A DNA stretch of 64,000 nucleotides from Astropecten irregularis (GCA_963971285.1 OZ020244.1:8184001-8248000), one strand, 5' to 3'; shown: positions 22,138 through 34,085, numbered from the stretch's first letter. The notes: generated by a model not told the origin, from the letters alone. Numbers and translations: made by a program.

Positions 22138-25100
22138 CTAAGCACACTTTAAGCAACAGAATACAACAGACTTATCCGAAAAACAAAGAGATGGTAGTGG
22201 GTGGCAGGTTTCATGGTACCATTCATTGCATTTCTGGCACTGCACCATGTCATCCCGTCCTTCCGGCTGTCTGCAGAAGCAAAACACCTCCACCACTGTA
22301 GTTCGCTTTATGCCTCCACTTGCAGCTCGCTTGACCTGTAAATAAGGAAAAAATTCAACTTTTTTTGCCTGCAAGCAGGCTACAAAGTGCGGTCGCATGC
22401 CTCGCTGGTCCCAGCGGATGCACGCGGGATCCCTACCTGTGCACAAAGCATGAGCATTTGCAATTGCAAACAGGCCACAGTCTGCAACACCAACTTGCTG
22501 CTGCACTTTAACATGTTCAACTTCAATGAACTTTTCCTCAGTGTAGAGCAAAGCAGCAATAGTTGCCTTAAAGGCATCAGGCAAGGATACTCCTAAGCTG
22601 TCATACACCCTGACCTTGTTGGGTGCATCTACTCCAACATTAGACAGAGTGACCCAGTGGGAATTATGAATATTTACAATTTGGACAAATGGACCAACAT
22701 TGGTTACAACATAACCCCCTGCACTACCTGCATGCAGAGTCACAGCACTCTGAAACCCCTGGATGTCTGGGAATTGGGTAGACAGGCACGATTGAGCAAA
22801 GTCAATGTGCCCATCATTCAGCCACGAGCCATTGATGACGTCCTCCGAGTTGACATATTCTGGGGCCTTCTTCACGCACTTCGCTGGCTTTGGAATCCAG
22901 TCATCAGGTGCCGGTCTTTTCTCTAAATGACAAACAAATCAACAAATGAAAACGTATCGTAAATTTCAACCTTCTTCAGGAGACAATTCCATGATTATCA
23001 ATTAACTCCCCTATGTCATATGAAAATTGTCATCTTACCAATCTTGACAATTTCCACTTCAGCGTCGGCATCATCAACGGCATCTGTAAGATAATGTCAG
23101 ACGAACAAATTAAGGCCACATTTTCTTGGTGAATAAAAGACAGTGTTTGTGCTCCCATTGTCTTAACTGGCCACACCAATTTGACTTACCATTAGCATTG
23201 TGTGATGCAACGTCGCCATCATCAACGGCATCTCGGCAAGACTGCTGAATGGAATTACCTGTAAGATAATGTCAGACGAAAATATTAAGCCCACATTTTC
23301 TTGGTGAATGAAAGACAGTGTTTGTGCTCCCATTGTCTTAACTGGCCACACCAATTTGACTTACCATTAGCATTGGGTGATGCAACGTCGCCATCATCAA
23401 CGGCATCTCGGCAAGACTGCTGAATGGAATTACCTGTAAGATAATGTCAGACGAAAATATTAAGCCCACATTTTCTTGGTGAATGAAAGACAGTGTTTGT
23501 GCTCCCATTGTCTTAACTGGCCACACCAATTTGACTTACCATTAGCATTGGGTGATGCAACGTCGCCATCATCAACGGCATCTCGGCAAGACTGCTGAAT
23601 GGAATTACCTGTAAGATAATGTCAGACGAAAATATTAAGCCCACATTTTCTTGGTGAATGAAAGACAGTGTTTGTGCTCCCATTGTCTTAACTGGCCACA
23701 CCAATTTGACTTACCATTAGCATTGGGTGATGCAACGTCGCCATCATCAACGGCATCTCGGCAAGACTGCTGAATGGAATTACCTGTAAGATAATGTCAG
23801 ACGAAAATATTAAGCCCACATTTTCTTGGTGAATGAAAGACAGTGTTTGTGCTCCCATTGTCTTAACTGGCCACACCAATTTGACTTACCATCACTGCTG
23901 GAGATGCTGGAGTCAGTTTTGAAAGGTTTCACGTGCTCATACTGGACTTTCTTTTTCAGCTCCAGTTGCCCATCTGCAGTGCTGAGAGTGACGACATTGT
24001 TGTCACTGATGTGTGATATCCTGTAATGAGAGAAGAATGTGACATTGCTCGAAAATTTTAATTAGAGGCCAGTGACATTTCGGTCCTATATCCGCGAAAA
24101 AAAATTAACACCTGGACAATGCTCACGAAAATAATGGATGACCAAAACTTCCGCAATGTCTTCATACATTTCAGAATTATCAACTAACCTGTATGGTCCG
24201 AGCCAGTTTGGTTCCAGCTTACTCCCCTTGCGTCCGATCTTCCTGTAGTTCCTCTTTAGAACGAGCATGCCTTCTTCCAGCTGGAACACCTTCACATTTC
24301 TCCCCTTTCTCTTTGCATACGTTTTCTTGTCTTTGTCTTGAGCGGCCTTGATGTTTTCATTTACCTGTAGTGTGGGGATTCTAAATTTGTCAATGGTTCT
24401 GAGCTTATAATTTCTGACATTGGAATATAGATCAGCTAATAATCAGTACTTACCCGACACTTCACAGCTTCTACCTGCTCTGTCGCTATTCTGGCGAATT
24501 CTTCCAGCGTCTGGAAATCAGGAGTTTCCGGGTGTTCCTCCAGTGTTTTGTCTTCCTTCAGCTGAAATCAAAATTGAATATGAATGAACACAATTTTAGA
24601 AAGGACACATGAAACTTTAACATGTCTTCCCTGAACTATCAGGTCGCAGTAACCAGTTCAGCAAGCCCTTCCCCTTGGTTGTAGATAACATGACATCAAG
24701 TGATAGTAACTAACCTCGCAAGGTAATCTGGCTTCCCTGTTGTACAGCAAGAAAAACGGCGTGAACCTCGTCGAAGTTTGGACCGACGTCCTGTAGGCGA
24801 ACAGCACTGGGTCTGCATACAAAGAAATTGAGACAATGAGATCAGCACATAATAACACAGAATCAATCATGTTTAATTACTGTGGACATTTTTGACTGAT
24901 ATAGCCCGTGTTACCTAATATCAAAATTACCTAAATATTCCTCCCAGTCATCCTGATTCTCATTCACCAACTTGGCAATTGCTGTCTTCAGTGTCTGGTT
25001 CCACCGCTCGTCAAGGCCGTTGGTCTGAGGGTGGTATGCGGAGGACACACGGTGGCGAATGCCCCATCGCCTGTACAATTCCTCGGACAACTGCCAGGGA

Positions 25101-28100
25101 AATAATTATGGCAGATTGGTTACTGTAGGTAAAATTTTATTTTTGGATAATAAAGCACACCATACATGTCAAATTCTCATCTCTATCTCTACCTCTGATA
25201 ACACCTTCCCCGACACTAAAAAAAAGTACGTTAAATGATGTTTACAGTGACAAATCGTAACAAATTAAGGATGGCATACAATCATGTATGACATTGAACA
25301 TACGAGATTGAGCATGATGGGACGTGCATGGTTATGAATCCTCGAGACGAAATTGAAGTTAACCGCTTCAGAAATTGAATGAAAAAAGTTTTCAGATGTG
25401 CGGAAAACCTATATTATGAATTCATCAAAAAATGTATGTTACTTTTCCTTCAAACGTGTGTCAAATTGTCTTTTACCTGGTTACAGAATTCCCTTCCCTG
25501 GTCAGAGAGGCAGTCCTTCGGGGCACCATGTCTGTAAAGAGGGCATTACAATTTTATGAGTCAAATAGGCAGATTTAAGTTGAAACACATCCAAGTACAT
25601 GTATACCAGTATATAGGCCTATAAAGGCTATACAACTTATAAGAATGCACCCACCTGTAAAATAAAGTTGCAAGACACTTGGCAACACTCTCGGCGTCCT
25701 TTCGAGGTATCGGCATCGCCTCGGGCCACTTGGTGTAGTAATCGGTAACAGTCAGGACATACCGATTACCAGCCTTCGATTCCTTGAACGGGCCGATGAG
25801 ATCGATGCCTACCATCACCCAGGGACCAGTCACGGGAATGGGATGAAGCTCTGGAGCAGCAGTTTTGATTTTCTCCATCCCCTGGCATTTGGTGCATTGT
25901 TGAATCTATTATTGAAATGAGCAGATACAAATTATCAGGACATAGAATGGCATGCGACTTTGGTTTTTATAGAGGAGCAGATTATAAACTTCACTCAAAG
26001 AAGAATTCTGCAATGTCAAAAATGAAATGTTGCAAAGTTCGTTGATTCCAGTATGGTTAATTCCTAATAGTTATGGAGCTGTACTGAATGTCATTTTAAA
26101 AGTTGGAGATATTGGTTTCGTTTTAACAAAACTTTCCCTTCAAGCAAACACTAAATCACGCAAGATTTTAAACTTTTCCATGCTTCATCACAAACACTCA
26201 ATCACGCATGAATCAGGACTGCCACGCAGGAGAGCAAGGGAATAGTAACAAGTAGGTAGATTAACGGCGCCGACAAAAGGAAAGTCAAATGCAAGTGGAG
26301 GTAGGCAAGATCAATAGAGGATGGCGATAAATTCAATGATGCAGGCATGCGGCTATACAATGAATATGTGAATGACGGGTTAATAGTGAAGTGGGATATA
26401 GGTATTTTGGGGGAGAGTTGGAGATTTGGACCAGTTACGGGAATGGGCTGAAGCTCTGGAGCAGCAGTTTTGATTTTCACCATCTCCTGGCATTTGGTGC
26501 ATTGCTGAATTTATTATGGAAATGAGCAGATACAAATTATCAGGACAGAGGATGTTATCCTTATGAAGCTTTCCAATGTTATATAAGTTACTCCCGCCCG
26601 TTCATAGTTACAAAAAGACCTCATCCCTCAATCAAACTTGAGTTGCAGAACATTTTTGAGGGGTTTATATACGACGGACTAGAAGAGGAAAAATTGTCAA
26701 CGCAACAGTGCATGCATCAGGAGTTCAGGGCTGACAGGCAGGCGAACAAAAGGATAGTAACAAGTAGGTAGATTAACGGCGCCGACAAAAGGAAAGTCAA
26801 ATGCAAGTGGAGGTAGGCAAGATCAAAAGAGGATGGTGATAAAGGGGGGTGATGGTGCAGGGGGATGATGCGGGCAATGCGGCTATATAAGAAATATGTG
26901 AATGAATAGGTTGATAATGATGTGGGATATATATATAGGTAGCAATTATTTGGGGAGAGTTGGAGATTTGGATACACAATTAAGGCTAACAAATAAGTGG
27001 TAGAAAAAACGATACTGTTGTCAGTAATGACTTACCCACTCATTAACATCTTTCACTATTGACCGCCAGTAGAACCGTGCCTCTATCTTCAGGAGGGTCT
27101 TTTTCTGTCCAAAATGACCACCGAATGCTGAATCGTGGCACTCCCCGAATATCTCTCTTCGTCTTTCCCCATCAAAAACAACAAGTCTGTTCTCTTCTCC
27201 TCGCTTCCCGCGGTAGAAGAGCTCGTTGCCTGCAAGTTAGTCAATAAGATAGTGATAAAATAATGCCAGAAACGCGAAGGAATTTCCAAACATTGACAAT
27301 GACAACGATTGGCTTTACTGATAAATGTGGATGACCGTCGTTCTGCTATATATTTTACGGACCCATATTTTCAGGTCATTATTTTGGCTGATGAGCAGTT
27401 TGCAGCAGTTTGTTACTTGTATATTTTAAAATCATTATAGCCCCAGTTAACTTGGATGGCCCCTTGTTGTAAATCGGCCTTTTAATGCCATTATTGACCG
27501 TGTTTCTGGTACTTTCAGTAGACATCGGAGTATAATAATTAAGACATTGGTTGTACCTAAAATATGATGGGTTGACCGAATGTTGAAAACGCAAAATTGG
27601 CGTTCGTGTAGGATACTCTGTACTTTTAGAATAGGCCTACAGTAGACGTTTAGGAGTAACTCACAAGACAGCAAGAGTTGCTTAAATACTGCCTAATTCC
27701 CTGTTCAGATGAGAAGTTTTATCGAAATGCATAAAAACCGACACATTTTCATCACTAAGACATTGGTTGTACCTAAAATATGATGGGTTGACAGAATGTT
27801 GAAAACGCAAAATTGGCGTTCGTGTAGTGATACTGTACTTTTAGAATAGGCCTACATACAGTGGACGTATAGGAGTAACTCACAAGACAGCGGGAGTTGC
27901 TTAAATACTGCCTAATTCCCTGTTCAGATGAGAAGTTTATCGAAATGCATAAAATCCGACACATTTTCATCACTACTTCTTGAAAAAATTGAAATGGCCT
28001 TCATGACATACCTTCTCGTTTGAAGTTTTTAGCGAATCTTCGAATACTTCGCTGCTGGTTGACGCACATCTCAGCAGGATAGCCACCCTCCGACAGAAAA

Positions 28101-28159
28101 TGAAAAACATCCTCCAAGGAAACACTTGATTTTACATTAGGATTCTCGATATTCGCCAT
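22138..28159 (-). CDS. Ginger1 transposase: DD35E integrase, GPY/F, Ulp1-like protease and PHD finger (15 exons)
   Basis: Exons 28159-28012, 27229-27036, 25905-25655, 25531-25477, 25090-24931, 24812-24715, 24561-24454, 24364-24189, 24020-23890, 23783-23715, 23608-23540, 23433-23365, 23258-23190, 23083-23039 and 22922-22138. All introns are GT-AG, phases agree and the sum is 2,427 nt (808 residues plus TAG). The first in-frame ATG after an upstream stop is 28159. The HHCC zinc region is residues about 75-121. The integrase catalytic residues are D149 (GIDLIGPF), D208 (LSDQGREF) and E244 (NGLDERWNQ), exactly DD35E. A GPY motif is in exon 8 (NWLGPYR). Exon 15 has a Ulp1/C48-type protease (SHWVTLSN His, VYDSLG Asp, VADCGLFAIA Cys) and a C-terminal PHD finger (FCFCRQ to CCLKC). 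It would cut and join the TIRs in the nucleus; the PHD may read histone tails. Apparently intact. Confidence 0.9.
23084..23889 (-). repeat. 175-bp tandem array: one 69-nt exon and its intron amplified fourfold
   Basis: The intron start CTGTAAGATAATGTC (plus strand) recurs at 23084, 23259, 23434, 23609 and 23784, exactly 175 bp apart. Four 69-nt exons (23 codons, phase 1 on both sides) lie between, encoding NSIQQSCRDAVDDGDVASPN-type repeats. Exon 14 (23039-23083) shares the DAVDD core and is probably a diverged fifth unit. Units are nearly identical (one G/T difference in the last), so amplification is recent or homogenised. Confidence 0.93.
25943..27035. repeat. Duplicated blocks in Ginger1 intron 2, with a fossil copy of the exon 3 start
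   Basis: 26430-26545 repeats the 5' part of exon 3 and its acceptor side (25827-25945) with substitutions. CGGCGCCGACAAAAGGAAAG and the following ~190 bp occur at about 26266 and 26781. The fossil exon copy keeps VKIKTAAPELQPIPVTGP but runs into unrelated sequence, so it is not usable as an exon. Confidence 0.8.
27541..27980. repeat. Tandem duplication (about 215 bp) in Ginger1 intron 1
   Basis: AAGACATTGGTTGTACCTAA starts at 27541 and 27756, and about 200 bp following match with small indels. Non-coding. Confidence 0.85.
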
Positions 28160-29887
28160 AATGTGGTCTTTTACGTACTTTTTGACAATAACTTTGAGAC
28201 GTCTTACTAGGCGAAGAGACAGGCACTCAATAGGACGCACGCTAAGCTCGGACACTATTTGGCAAGCTTGAATAATTTCGCATAATTATGTGACGTCAAG
28301 GACGCATAGCCAATCAAATCCCAATATGCTAATTAGCGGACACTATTTGGCAACGGACACCTTTTGGCATGACACCGGGACGTGATGTCAGATTGACCGT
28401 TGACTCAAAACTATATTTTCCCTCGTAGACAATGCACGTACGTCTTTTTTTATATCATTTTCAAACAAAATCTTACTAAACCAGAATTCCATCGATGTAC
28501 ATGTAAGTTGGTACGTAATGCATGTCAAAGTGTGTACGGTCCACGGCATGCTTCTGTCAAGTTCATGCCGTACAACAACCCGATTGACATGAAAATAATG
28601 GTCATAGTAAAATGGTACGATGTGACTCAATTCCCCAAAATATGTGTAAAACATTGTATACAGTATGTAAAACTTACATATTTATTATTAAGTCTTTTTT
28701 TATATTATTTACAAACCATAAAATCTTAACCGAAATGCTATCGACGTAGGTTGCGGAGTATTGTATGTCATTTCATTGGTGTTCTTAAGCTTATAAATAC
28801 ATCTTAATAGATGAGTTGTGTAAGAGAAAACTGCAATGATCCATGGATTCGTACATGTGTTTTTGTTTGTGAACAGAGTTTTGTATGATATGGTGATGGT
28901 CATTTATAAAACATACGATTTATTATTGAATCAATTCTCATATACACAACATATACGTCTTTTCCCTGTGTAAAACATATGATGACATGTAATGTCCGAT
29001 TGATTCAAAATACAAAACTTCGTACATGCACACATGTTGCCAAACACGTAAATCTTTCATTTAAAAACGTGTAACGATCGATGTATGGCTGTGGGAACTT
29101 AGTTGTATGAAAAAAAATGCAATGATCCACAGACTTCGTACATGTGTCTTTGTTTGTGAACAGAGTTTTGTACTTGAAAATATGGTCATCTATGAAATAT
29201 ACGATGTGTAGTTGAATTAATTCAGAAATGCAAAAATTGTGCGTCACGTGACAGGGCCTTAAAGGGGCAAACTTTATTATGCCAATTAAGTTTGAACAAA
29301 CCCCAGAAGAAGCTCCTCATTTAAAAGAGGTAAGAATTTGCAAATGATTTTGTATTCGCAAAAAGATATCGCCTTCACGCAATCATTTGTCGTACACAAT
29401 ATGCGATTACGCAAAATAATTTTGTATTCGCAAAAGATTTTGTATTCGCACCTGATATCGCCTTCAAGAAAGTCGAAGAAGATCATCATTGACGAATATA
29501 AAATCATTTTGCATATTCGCATATGATATCGTCTTCGACAAATGTATACGAGAATGAATATGTACTGGCAAAAAATGATTTTGTATTCACAAATGATTTT
29601 GTATTCGCCAATGATTTTCTGTTTGCAAATGAATTTGTATTCGCAAATGATTTTGTATTGGCTAATGATGTTGTATACGCTAATGATTTTGTATTCGCAA
29701 AACGATTTCGTGTCATTTGCACTTTATTATGCCAATTAAGTTTGAACAAACCCCAGAAGAAGCTCCTAATTTAAAAGAGGTAAGAACGAGAATCAAAAAC
29801 CTGAAGTAGCATCTTATTAATAAAGCATGTAATTATATCATATGCAGAAAAGCCTTATGTGCGGTTTCCAACAGCCATAAACTCTAG

Positions 29888-30950
29888 TATTGTATTTGAG
29901 TTTGTTCTGTGGCCCATAGACTTTGTACACAGATTTTTCTCCGCGGCACTTTGGTTACTTTAAAACAGCTGATCTTAACCAAACTTGGTCTGAATGAAGT
30001 CCATATAGGGTAGTTGTCTCTCGAAACTTTTCATCATCATGACGTCAAAACTTGATTTTATATGATTTTTAAAAAAATATTTTATAGCCCGTTCACTTTG
30101 TACACAGATTACGTGAACATGGTTGTTGCACAAAACATGAAGCTCGATCAATTTCCCATACACATATACAGTGTACATGTAGGCCTACGCGTACGCAATT
30201 CACTGTGTATAACATACAATGCACATGTCCCATTGCGTGACACAAAACGTCGTTTACAACTTGCCATAGTTTGCACGTAAGTCCTTTTACATATCATTAA
30301 ATACCAGCATTTAATTTTAATCGAAATACTATCAATGGGTCGTGTTAAGTATCGAACTATAATACTTGGGAAGAGTTTAATGGAAAAACTGAAATGATCC
30401 ATCGAGTTTGTCTTTTTGTACGTGGTAATATGGTCAGCGCAGTTTTACACATGAAACAAGTAAATGTCACTTCCTTTGCCCTGGACTTTGTAGCTGTCTT
30501 TTTCTATACGTGGCAATCAGTTTAAGACTGAATTTCATGGAAGCAAATATGTTTCATGCAATCATGTTCTCCTAATGATTTGTATTCGCAAATAATTTCG
30601 TATTCACAAAAGATATCGTCTTCACGCAATCATTTGCATGTCGTAGACGATATGCGATTACGCAAAATGATTTTGTATTCGTAAATGATTTTGTATTCGC
30701 ATATTCGTATTCGCAAATGATTTTGTATTTGCATCATAATATCGCCTTCAAGAAAGTCTAAGAAGCTCATCATTAACGATTACAAAATCATTTTGCGTAT
30801 TAGCAAATGATATCGTCTTCGACAAATGAATACGCAAAATGATTACGTACTCGCATTTAATGATTTTGTATTCGCAAATGATTTTGTATTCGCTAATGAT
30901 TTTCTATTTGCTAATGAATTTGTATTCGCAAATGATTTTGTATTGGCTAA
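29888..30950 (+). mobile_element. Helitron-like element, 5' portion, duplicate of 10577-11639
   Basis: Continues after the Polinton at 45330-47114, where its CTAG terminus is at 47111-47114. It contains the 17-bp minisatellite in both orientations (30572-30950). Confidence 0.6.
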
Positions 30951-31213
30951 AGTAGTGTGATAATACCAATACTATTGCAAAATTAAAAATTGTGACATTT
31001 AGAACTATTATTTTGCAATATTATTAGTATTATCAGTAGTGTGATTATACACCCCCATTTTTCCGCGTTATTTCTCAATATTCTTGGAAAATTGTAAAAT
31101 GGGGAATTCCTCATTTATCCCCCGGTCATTGAACATTTTTGAAATGAAATCGGAAAAAAATGAAATAATAAAATAATATTATTTTTTATTATAATGAGAG
31201 AGAGAGAGAAAAC

Positions 31214-31597
31214 ATGATGAAAGAAAACCTAAAACCAACATATTTTGTAACTCAAAATTTTGAAAAATATAACGCCATCAACAAAAATGAGAATCATTAT
31301 TACGGATTGTTTGAAAAGAAAAATTTAATCATCCATCCAGCCGTTAAAAATTCAATAAACGGAGTTGAAAATGCATCATCAACCATCACTTATAAACACG
31401 ATAATAACGAATGTAATTTAGTATTTATAATGCCACCCAGCTTTTGCCTCGGCATTTACGTCAATTATAAATTTCTCGAAACAAAAATTTGAGATAATGC
31501 AACGGGATATAAAATTTGTTACAGTTGGAACCAAAGAGAGATGACAAAAGATTTTGATGATATAAGAACGCAAGTGATCAAATTTATTAAAAATTAA
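31214..31597 (+). pseudogene. Polinton small gene with in-frame TGA, copy 2
   Basis: Copy of 11903-12286; the TGA falls at 31490-31492 in the same codon. Confidence 0.6.
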
Positions 31598-31615
31598 AAA
31601 GAAACTTTACCAAAA

Positions 31616-31808
31616 ATGGCTACTAGCTTATTTACAAACATGGGTAAAGAATGTGAAAACCAATTTATCTCGAACTAAACACCACAGTAAAACAGATTAT
31701 TGCGCTAGTATTAGGTTTGAAGTAGAACAAGCCATTATCGCTTTAAAAGATAATCACCCTATTGATATCGATACGGATTTATCATTTGATATTGAAGACA
31801 TTAACTAA
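31616..31808 (+). pseudogene. Small frameshifted Polinton gene, copy 2
   Basis: Copy of 12305-12497 with the same frame break. Confidence 0.5.
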
Positions 31809-31854
31809 AATAAATTTTAAAATGTTATAAAACTTAAATATTAATAAACCAACA

Positions 31855-31886
31855 AAAACACCTTGTCTAATTAGACAAGGTGTTTT
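31855..31886. terminator. Perfect 32-bp palindrome, copy 2
   Basis: Identical to 12544-12575, again between convergent genes. Confidence 0.6.
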
Positions 31887-31913
31887 AATAACGTTATTTT
31901 TTTTTTAAACTAA

Positions 31914-32521
31914 CTATTTTAAATGTTTTTGTAAATAAACTAAAATTAACCCCCCAATACCGATTAACATAGCCCAAACGTGACCGGCTAAAAATCCCAC
32001 CCCTTTACTCAAAAGATTAAACAACCAACTGGCGATACTCCCTAAAATACCCGGTAAAGCAACTAATAATTTACCTCCAATTTTTTTAAGTAAACTCGCT
32101 AAATTTTTTAAATGCTCTTCCATCCATTCTTTTACACCACCCGATTTTGGTGGTGGCTTTGGATCGGGTGTTGGTGGTTTTTGGAGTAACCGCTGTGGCA
32201 CCCCACCCACAGCCGCATATACTAATAAGGGTACTTATAGCCAAACTAAAAGCGGCTAAAATACTAACAACCGTCACACCCTGTTCTCTAAACAACGCTC
32301 TAATTTTTTCAATTAAAGTTCTATCGGAATTTAAAATACTTCTTGCGAAAGAATAGGTAGACTCACACCTAACGCTTTAGAATATAATCTAAATACGCAA
32401 GAACGCATACTTTTTATCATTTCTTTACTCAGTTTAGCTTCATAATTTCTATACAACTTTTCTAGTTTTTCTTTATCAAGTTTTTCAATCTCATCAACTG
32501 AATATTCTTTACATAAATCAA
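31914..32521 (-). pseudogene. Polinton hydrophobic membrane-type protein, copy 2
   Basis: Copy of 12603-13210. It lacks the extra stop of copy 1 (AAA here) but keeps the frame change near 32200-32230 between the hydrophobic N-part and the Pro-rich linker. Confidence 0.55.
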
Positions 32522-32529
32522 AAATAAGT

Positions 32530-32763
32530 TTGACTCAATTTACCGATAAAGAACCATTAGACAATCCGATTCGTACGTTATATTGGATCGATCCTGGTCG
32601 TTATTCTATCGATTATTTCAAAGATTTACTCAGAGATATAGAATGGTTAGAGATAGAACTAGATTATTACCCCATGCGACAAGACGGAAAGAAATATCAG
32701 ACATTGACAAATTTTATTTCTTTGTTTAGTACGGCCAGAGCATTTTATTACCAGATATATTGA
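32530..32763 (+). CDS. Hypothetical Polinton small protein, copy 2
   Basis: Copy of 13219-13452. The coding frame may originally have continued past the Ngaro insertion, but no join is obvious at 38230. Confidence 0.45.
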   Translation: MTQFTDKEPLDNPIRTLYWIDPGRYSIDYFKDLLRDIEWLEIELDYYPMRQDGKKYQTLTNFISLFSTARAFYYQIY

Positions 32764-32782
32764 TTACCATAGGTAATTGCAT

Positions 32783-33119
32783 GTGTCTCCGATCGCTGCG
32801 AGTCGCGAAACACGGATTTTCCGGTCGCTGCGACCCGGGAAAATCACAACTCAATATATAACTCAACATCATAATCCAATTTGGCTTCCGGTCGCTGCGA
32901 TCCGCGAAGCCCCATAACATTCCACAAGTGTAGGCCTACACATCAATTTTCCATTTGTTTCCGGTCGCTGCGATCCGCGAAACAACACAGTGCCAATAAT
33001 TATTCCATGCCTTCCGGTCGCTGCGATCCGCGAAGGCCCAATTAATACATGTTTCAAATCCAAAAATGTGCAACTGTAACACCTTTAAGTTGGTCTCCGG
33101 TCGCTGCGATCCGCGAGAC
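32783..33119. repeat. Six-hairpin array, copy 2
   Basis: Position for position the same as 13472-13808 (offset 19,311), with all arms intact. Confidence 0.9.
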
Positions 33120-33497
33120 AATCTTATATAATATACAAAGGCTGAGTCCCGGCGTAACTTGTGCCGTGGAATCATGTGCATGTATATGCATACCCATGCA
33201 TGCATAACTAAAACAGTTTAAGCGTATATATAATATTGTTTAATGATTTCATTTAACCAGACAACTGGCATTAATGTCCATCTTCACTTAAGGCTTGACC
33301 AAGAGCAAGATCAGTGAAGGAAAATGTGCACCAAAATATACTTTAAGTAAACATTTCGAGATGTTAAAATGCGGTAAATAAAAAGCCTTAATAGGGCTAT
33401 GATGGCGTTCAGAATGTAATTCCGCCGAAACGGTCATTTATGACCGCCGCCAAATAGCCTATGAGGCCTTAAGGACGGTATACCCGTTCTCGGGAAA

Positions 33498-34085
33498 CTA
33501 GGAATAAATGTACGTAGAAACAGCAAGTGAAAGAGCCTGTCGAAAATTTTCAATTAAAATTTGAGAACTTGCATCAGTGAGATGCACGCCATCTGGCATG
33601 TAGTGGTTGCTGTTCCACTCGATCTGGGGATGGTGGATGACACCACCTGGCGCACCCCGCATGAGGTTGTTCACACCACGATTTATGGCCCGTCGGGCTC
33701 GCTCAACCTTGTGTTGGCGGAGTGCGCCAGTGTAGCTGACCCTTGGTAAAATGTCCGACCAAAACATGACAGCCTGAGGCAACAAGGTCCTCGTGACTGT
33801 CAAAACGTTTTTTATCAAGTCGGACACTATTAATTTGGGAAGCCTCCCCAGATCGTTTGAGCCAACATGAATTATTATCATGTGTGGCTTCTTGTCTTCT
33901 GCAATCCAACATGCATGTAGGTGGTCGTTAAACCGCCCCAAGGTGAGGCCTGCCTTGCCCAGCCAGCGGACATCCACCAGCTCTCGCAAAAGATCGCCAG
34001 CCCACGTGTCTGCTACCCGGGAGGTCCAATGAACGAAGGAGTCCCCGACCACCCACACCAGAGGCTTGTATGCCGGTCGCACCAT
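33498..34085 (-). CDS. SGNH/GDSL-type hydrolase of the Ngaro-like element
   Basis: ATG at 34085, 195 residues, no internal break. Family blocks are visible: VVGDSFVHW near residue 15 (nucleophile Ser in GDS), GKAGLTLG near residue 44 (Gly), HVGSNDLG near residue 73 (GxND) and MPDGVHLTD near residue 168 (Asp and His of the triad). The length fits compact SGNH esterases. Such hydrolases are known in Ngaro-type tyrosine-recombinase retrotransposons, where the role is unclear. It is the 3'-most gene. Its last ~20 codons are also in duplication copy 1, so the duplication breakpoint lies in this gene. Confidence 0.8.
   Translation of the reverse strand: MVRPAYKPLVWVVGDSFVHWTSRVADTWAGDLLRELVDVRWLGKAGLTLGRFNDHLHACWIAEDKKPHMIIIHVGSNDLGRLPKLIVSDLIKNVLTVTRTLLPQAVMFWSDILPRVSYTGALRQHKVERARRAINRGVNNLMRGAPGGVIHHPQIEWNSNHYMPDGVHLTDASSQILIENFRQALSLAVSTYIYS

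Larger units (their letters stand above)
19810..28374 (-). mobile_element. Ginger1 DNA transposon, complete, with CCGG target duplication
   Basis: 8,565 bp with perfect 39-bp TIRs (19810-19848 and 28336-28374) that start TGTCATGCC and end GGCATGACA. CCGG flanks it at 19806-19809 and 28375-28378, and the empty site GCGGCCGGGACG is present in the other duplication copy at 9060-9071. TIR-like motifs (GTGTCCG, TTTGGCA) recur subterminally on both sides. It encodes one multi-exon transposase gene on the minus strand. A gypsy-type integrase, TGT/ACA ends and a 4-bp duplication define Ginger1. The insertion is younger than the segmental duplication. Confidence 0.95.
18147..29887 (+). mobile_element. 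Helitron-like element family A, split by Ginger1
   Basis: Duplicate of 7405-10576. The outer pieces are 18147-19809 and 28379-29887, ending CTAG at 29884-29887. The head hairpin has one arm mutation (GCAAAAAGCC). Confidence 0.65.
14246..33562. repeat. Segmental tandem duplication, copy 2 (interrupted by Ginger1)
   Basis: Second copy of 3505-14251. The AAATTT at 14246-14251 is shared by the end of copy 1 and the start of copy 2, a 6-bp microhomology at the junction. The right end continues into the rest of the Ngaro-like SGNH gene, so this copy keeps the original right flank while copy 1 keeps the original left flank (gypsy pol). Confidence 0.92.

Noticed and set aside
26202..26483. Second transposase exon with integrase-like start
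   Set aside because: Fossil partial copy of exon 3 lacking the catalytic Asp; it continues into unrelated intronic sequence.
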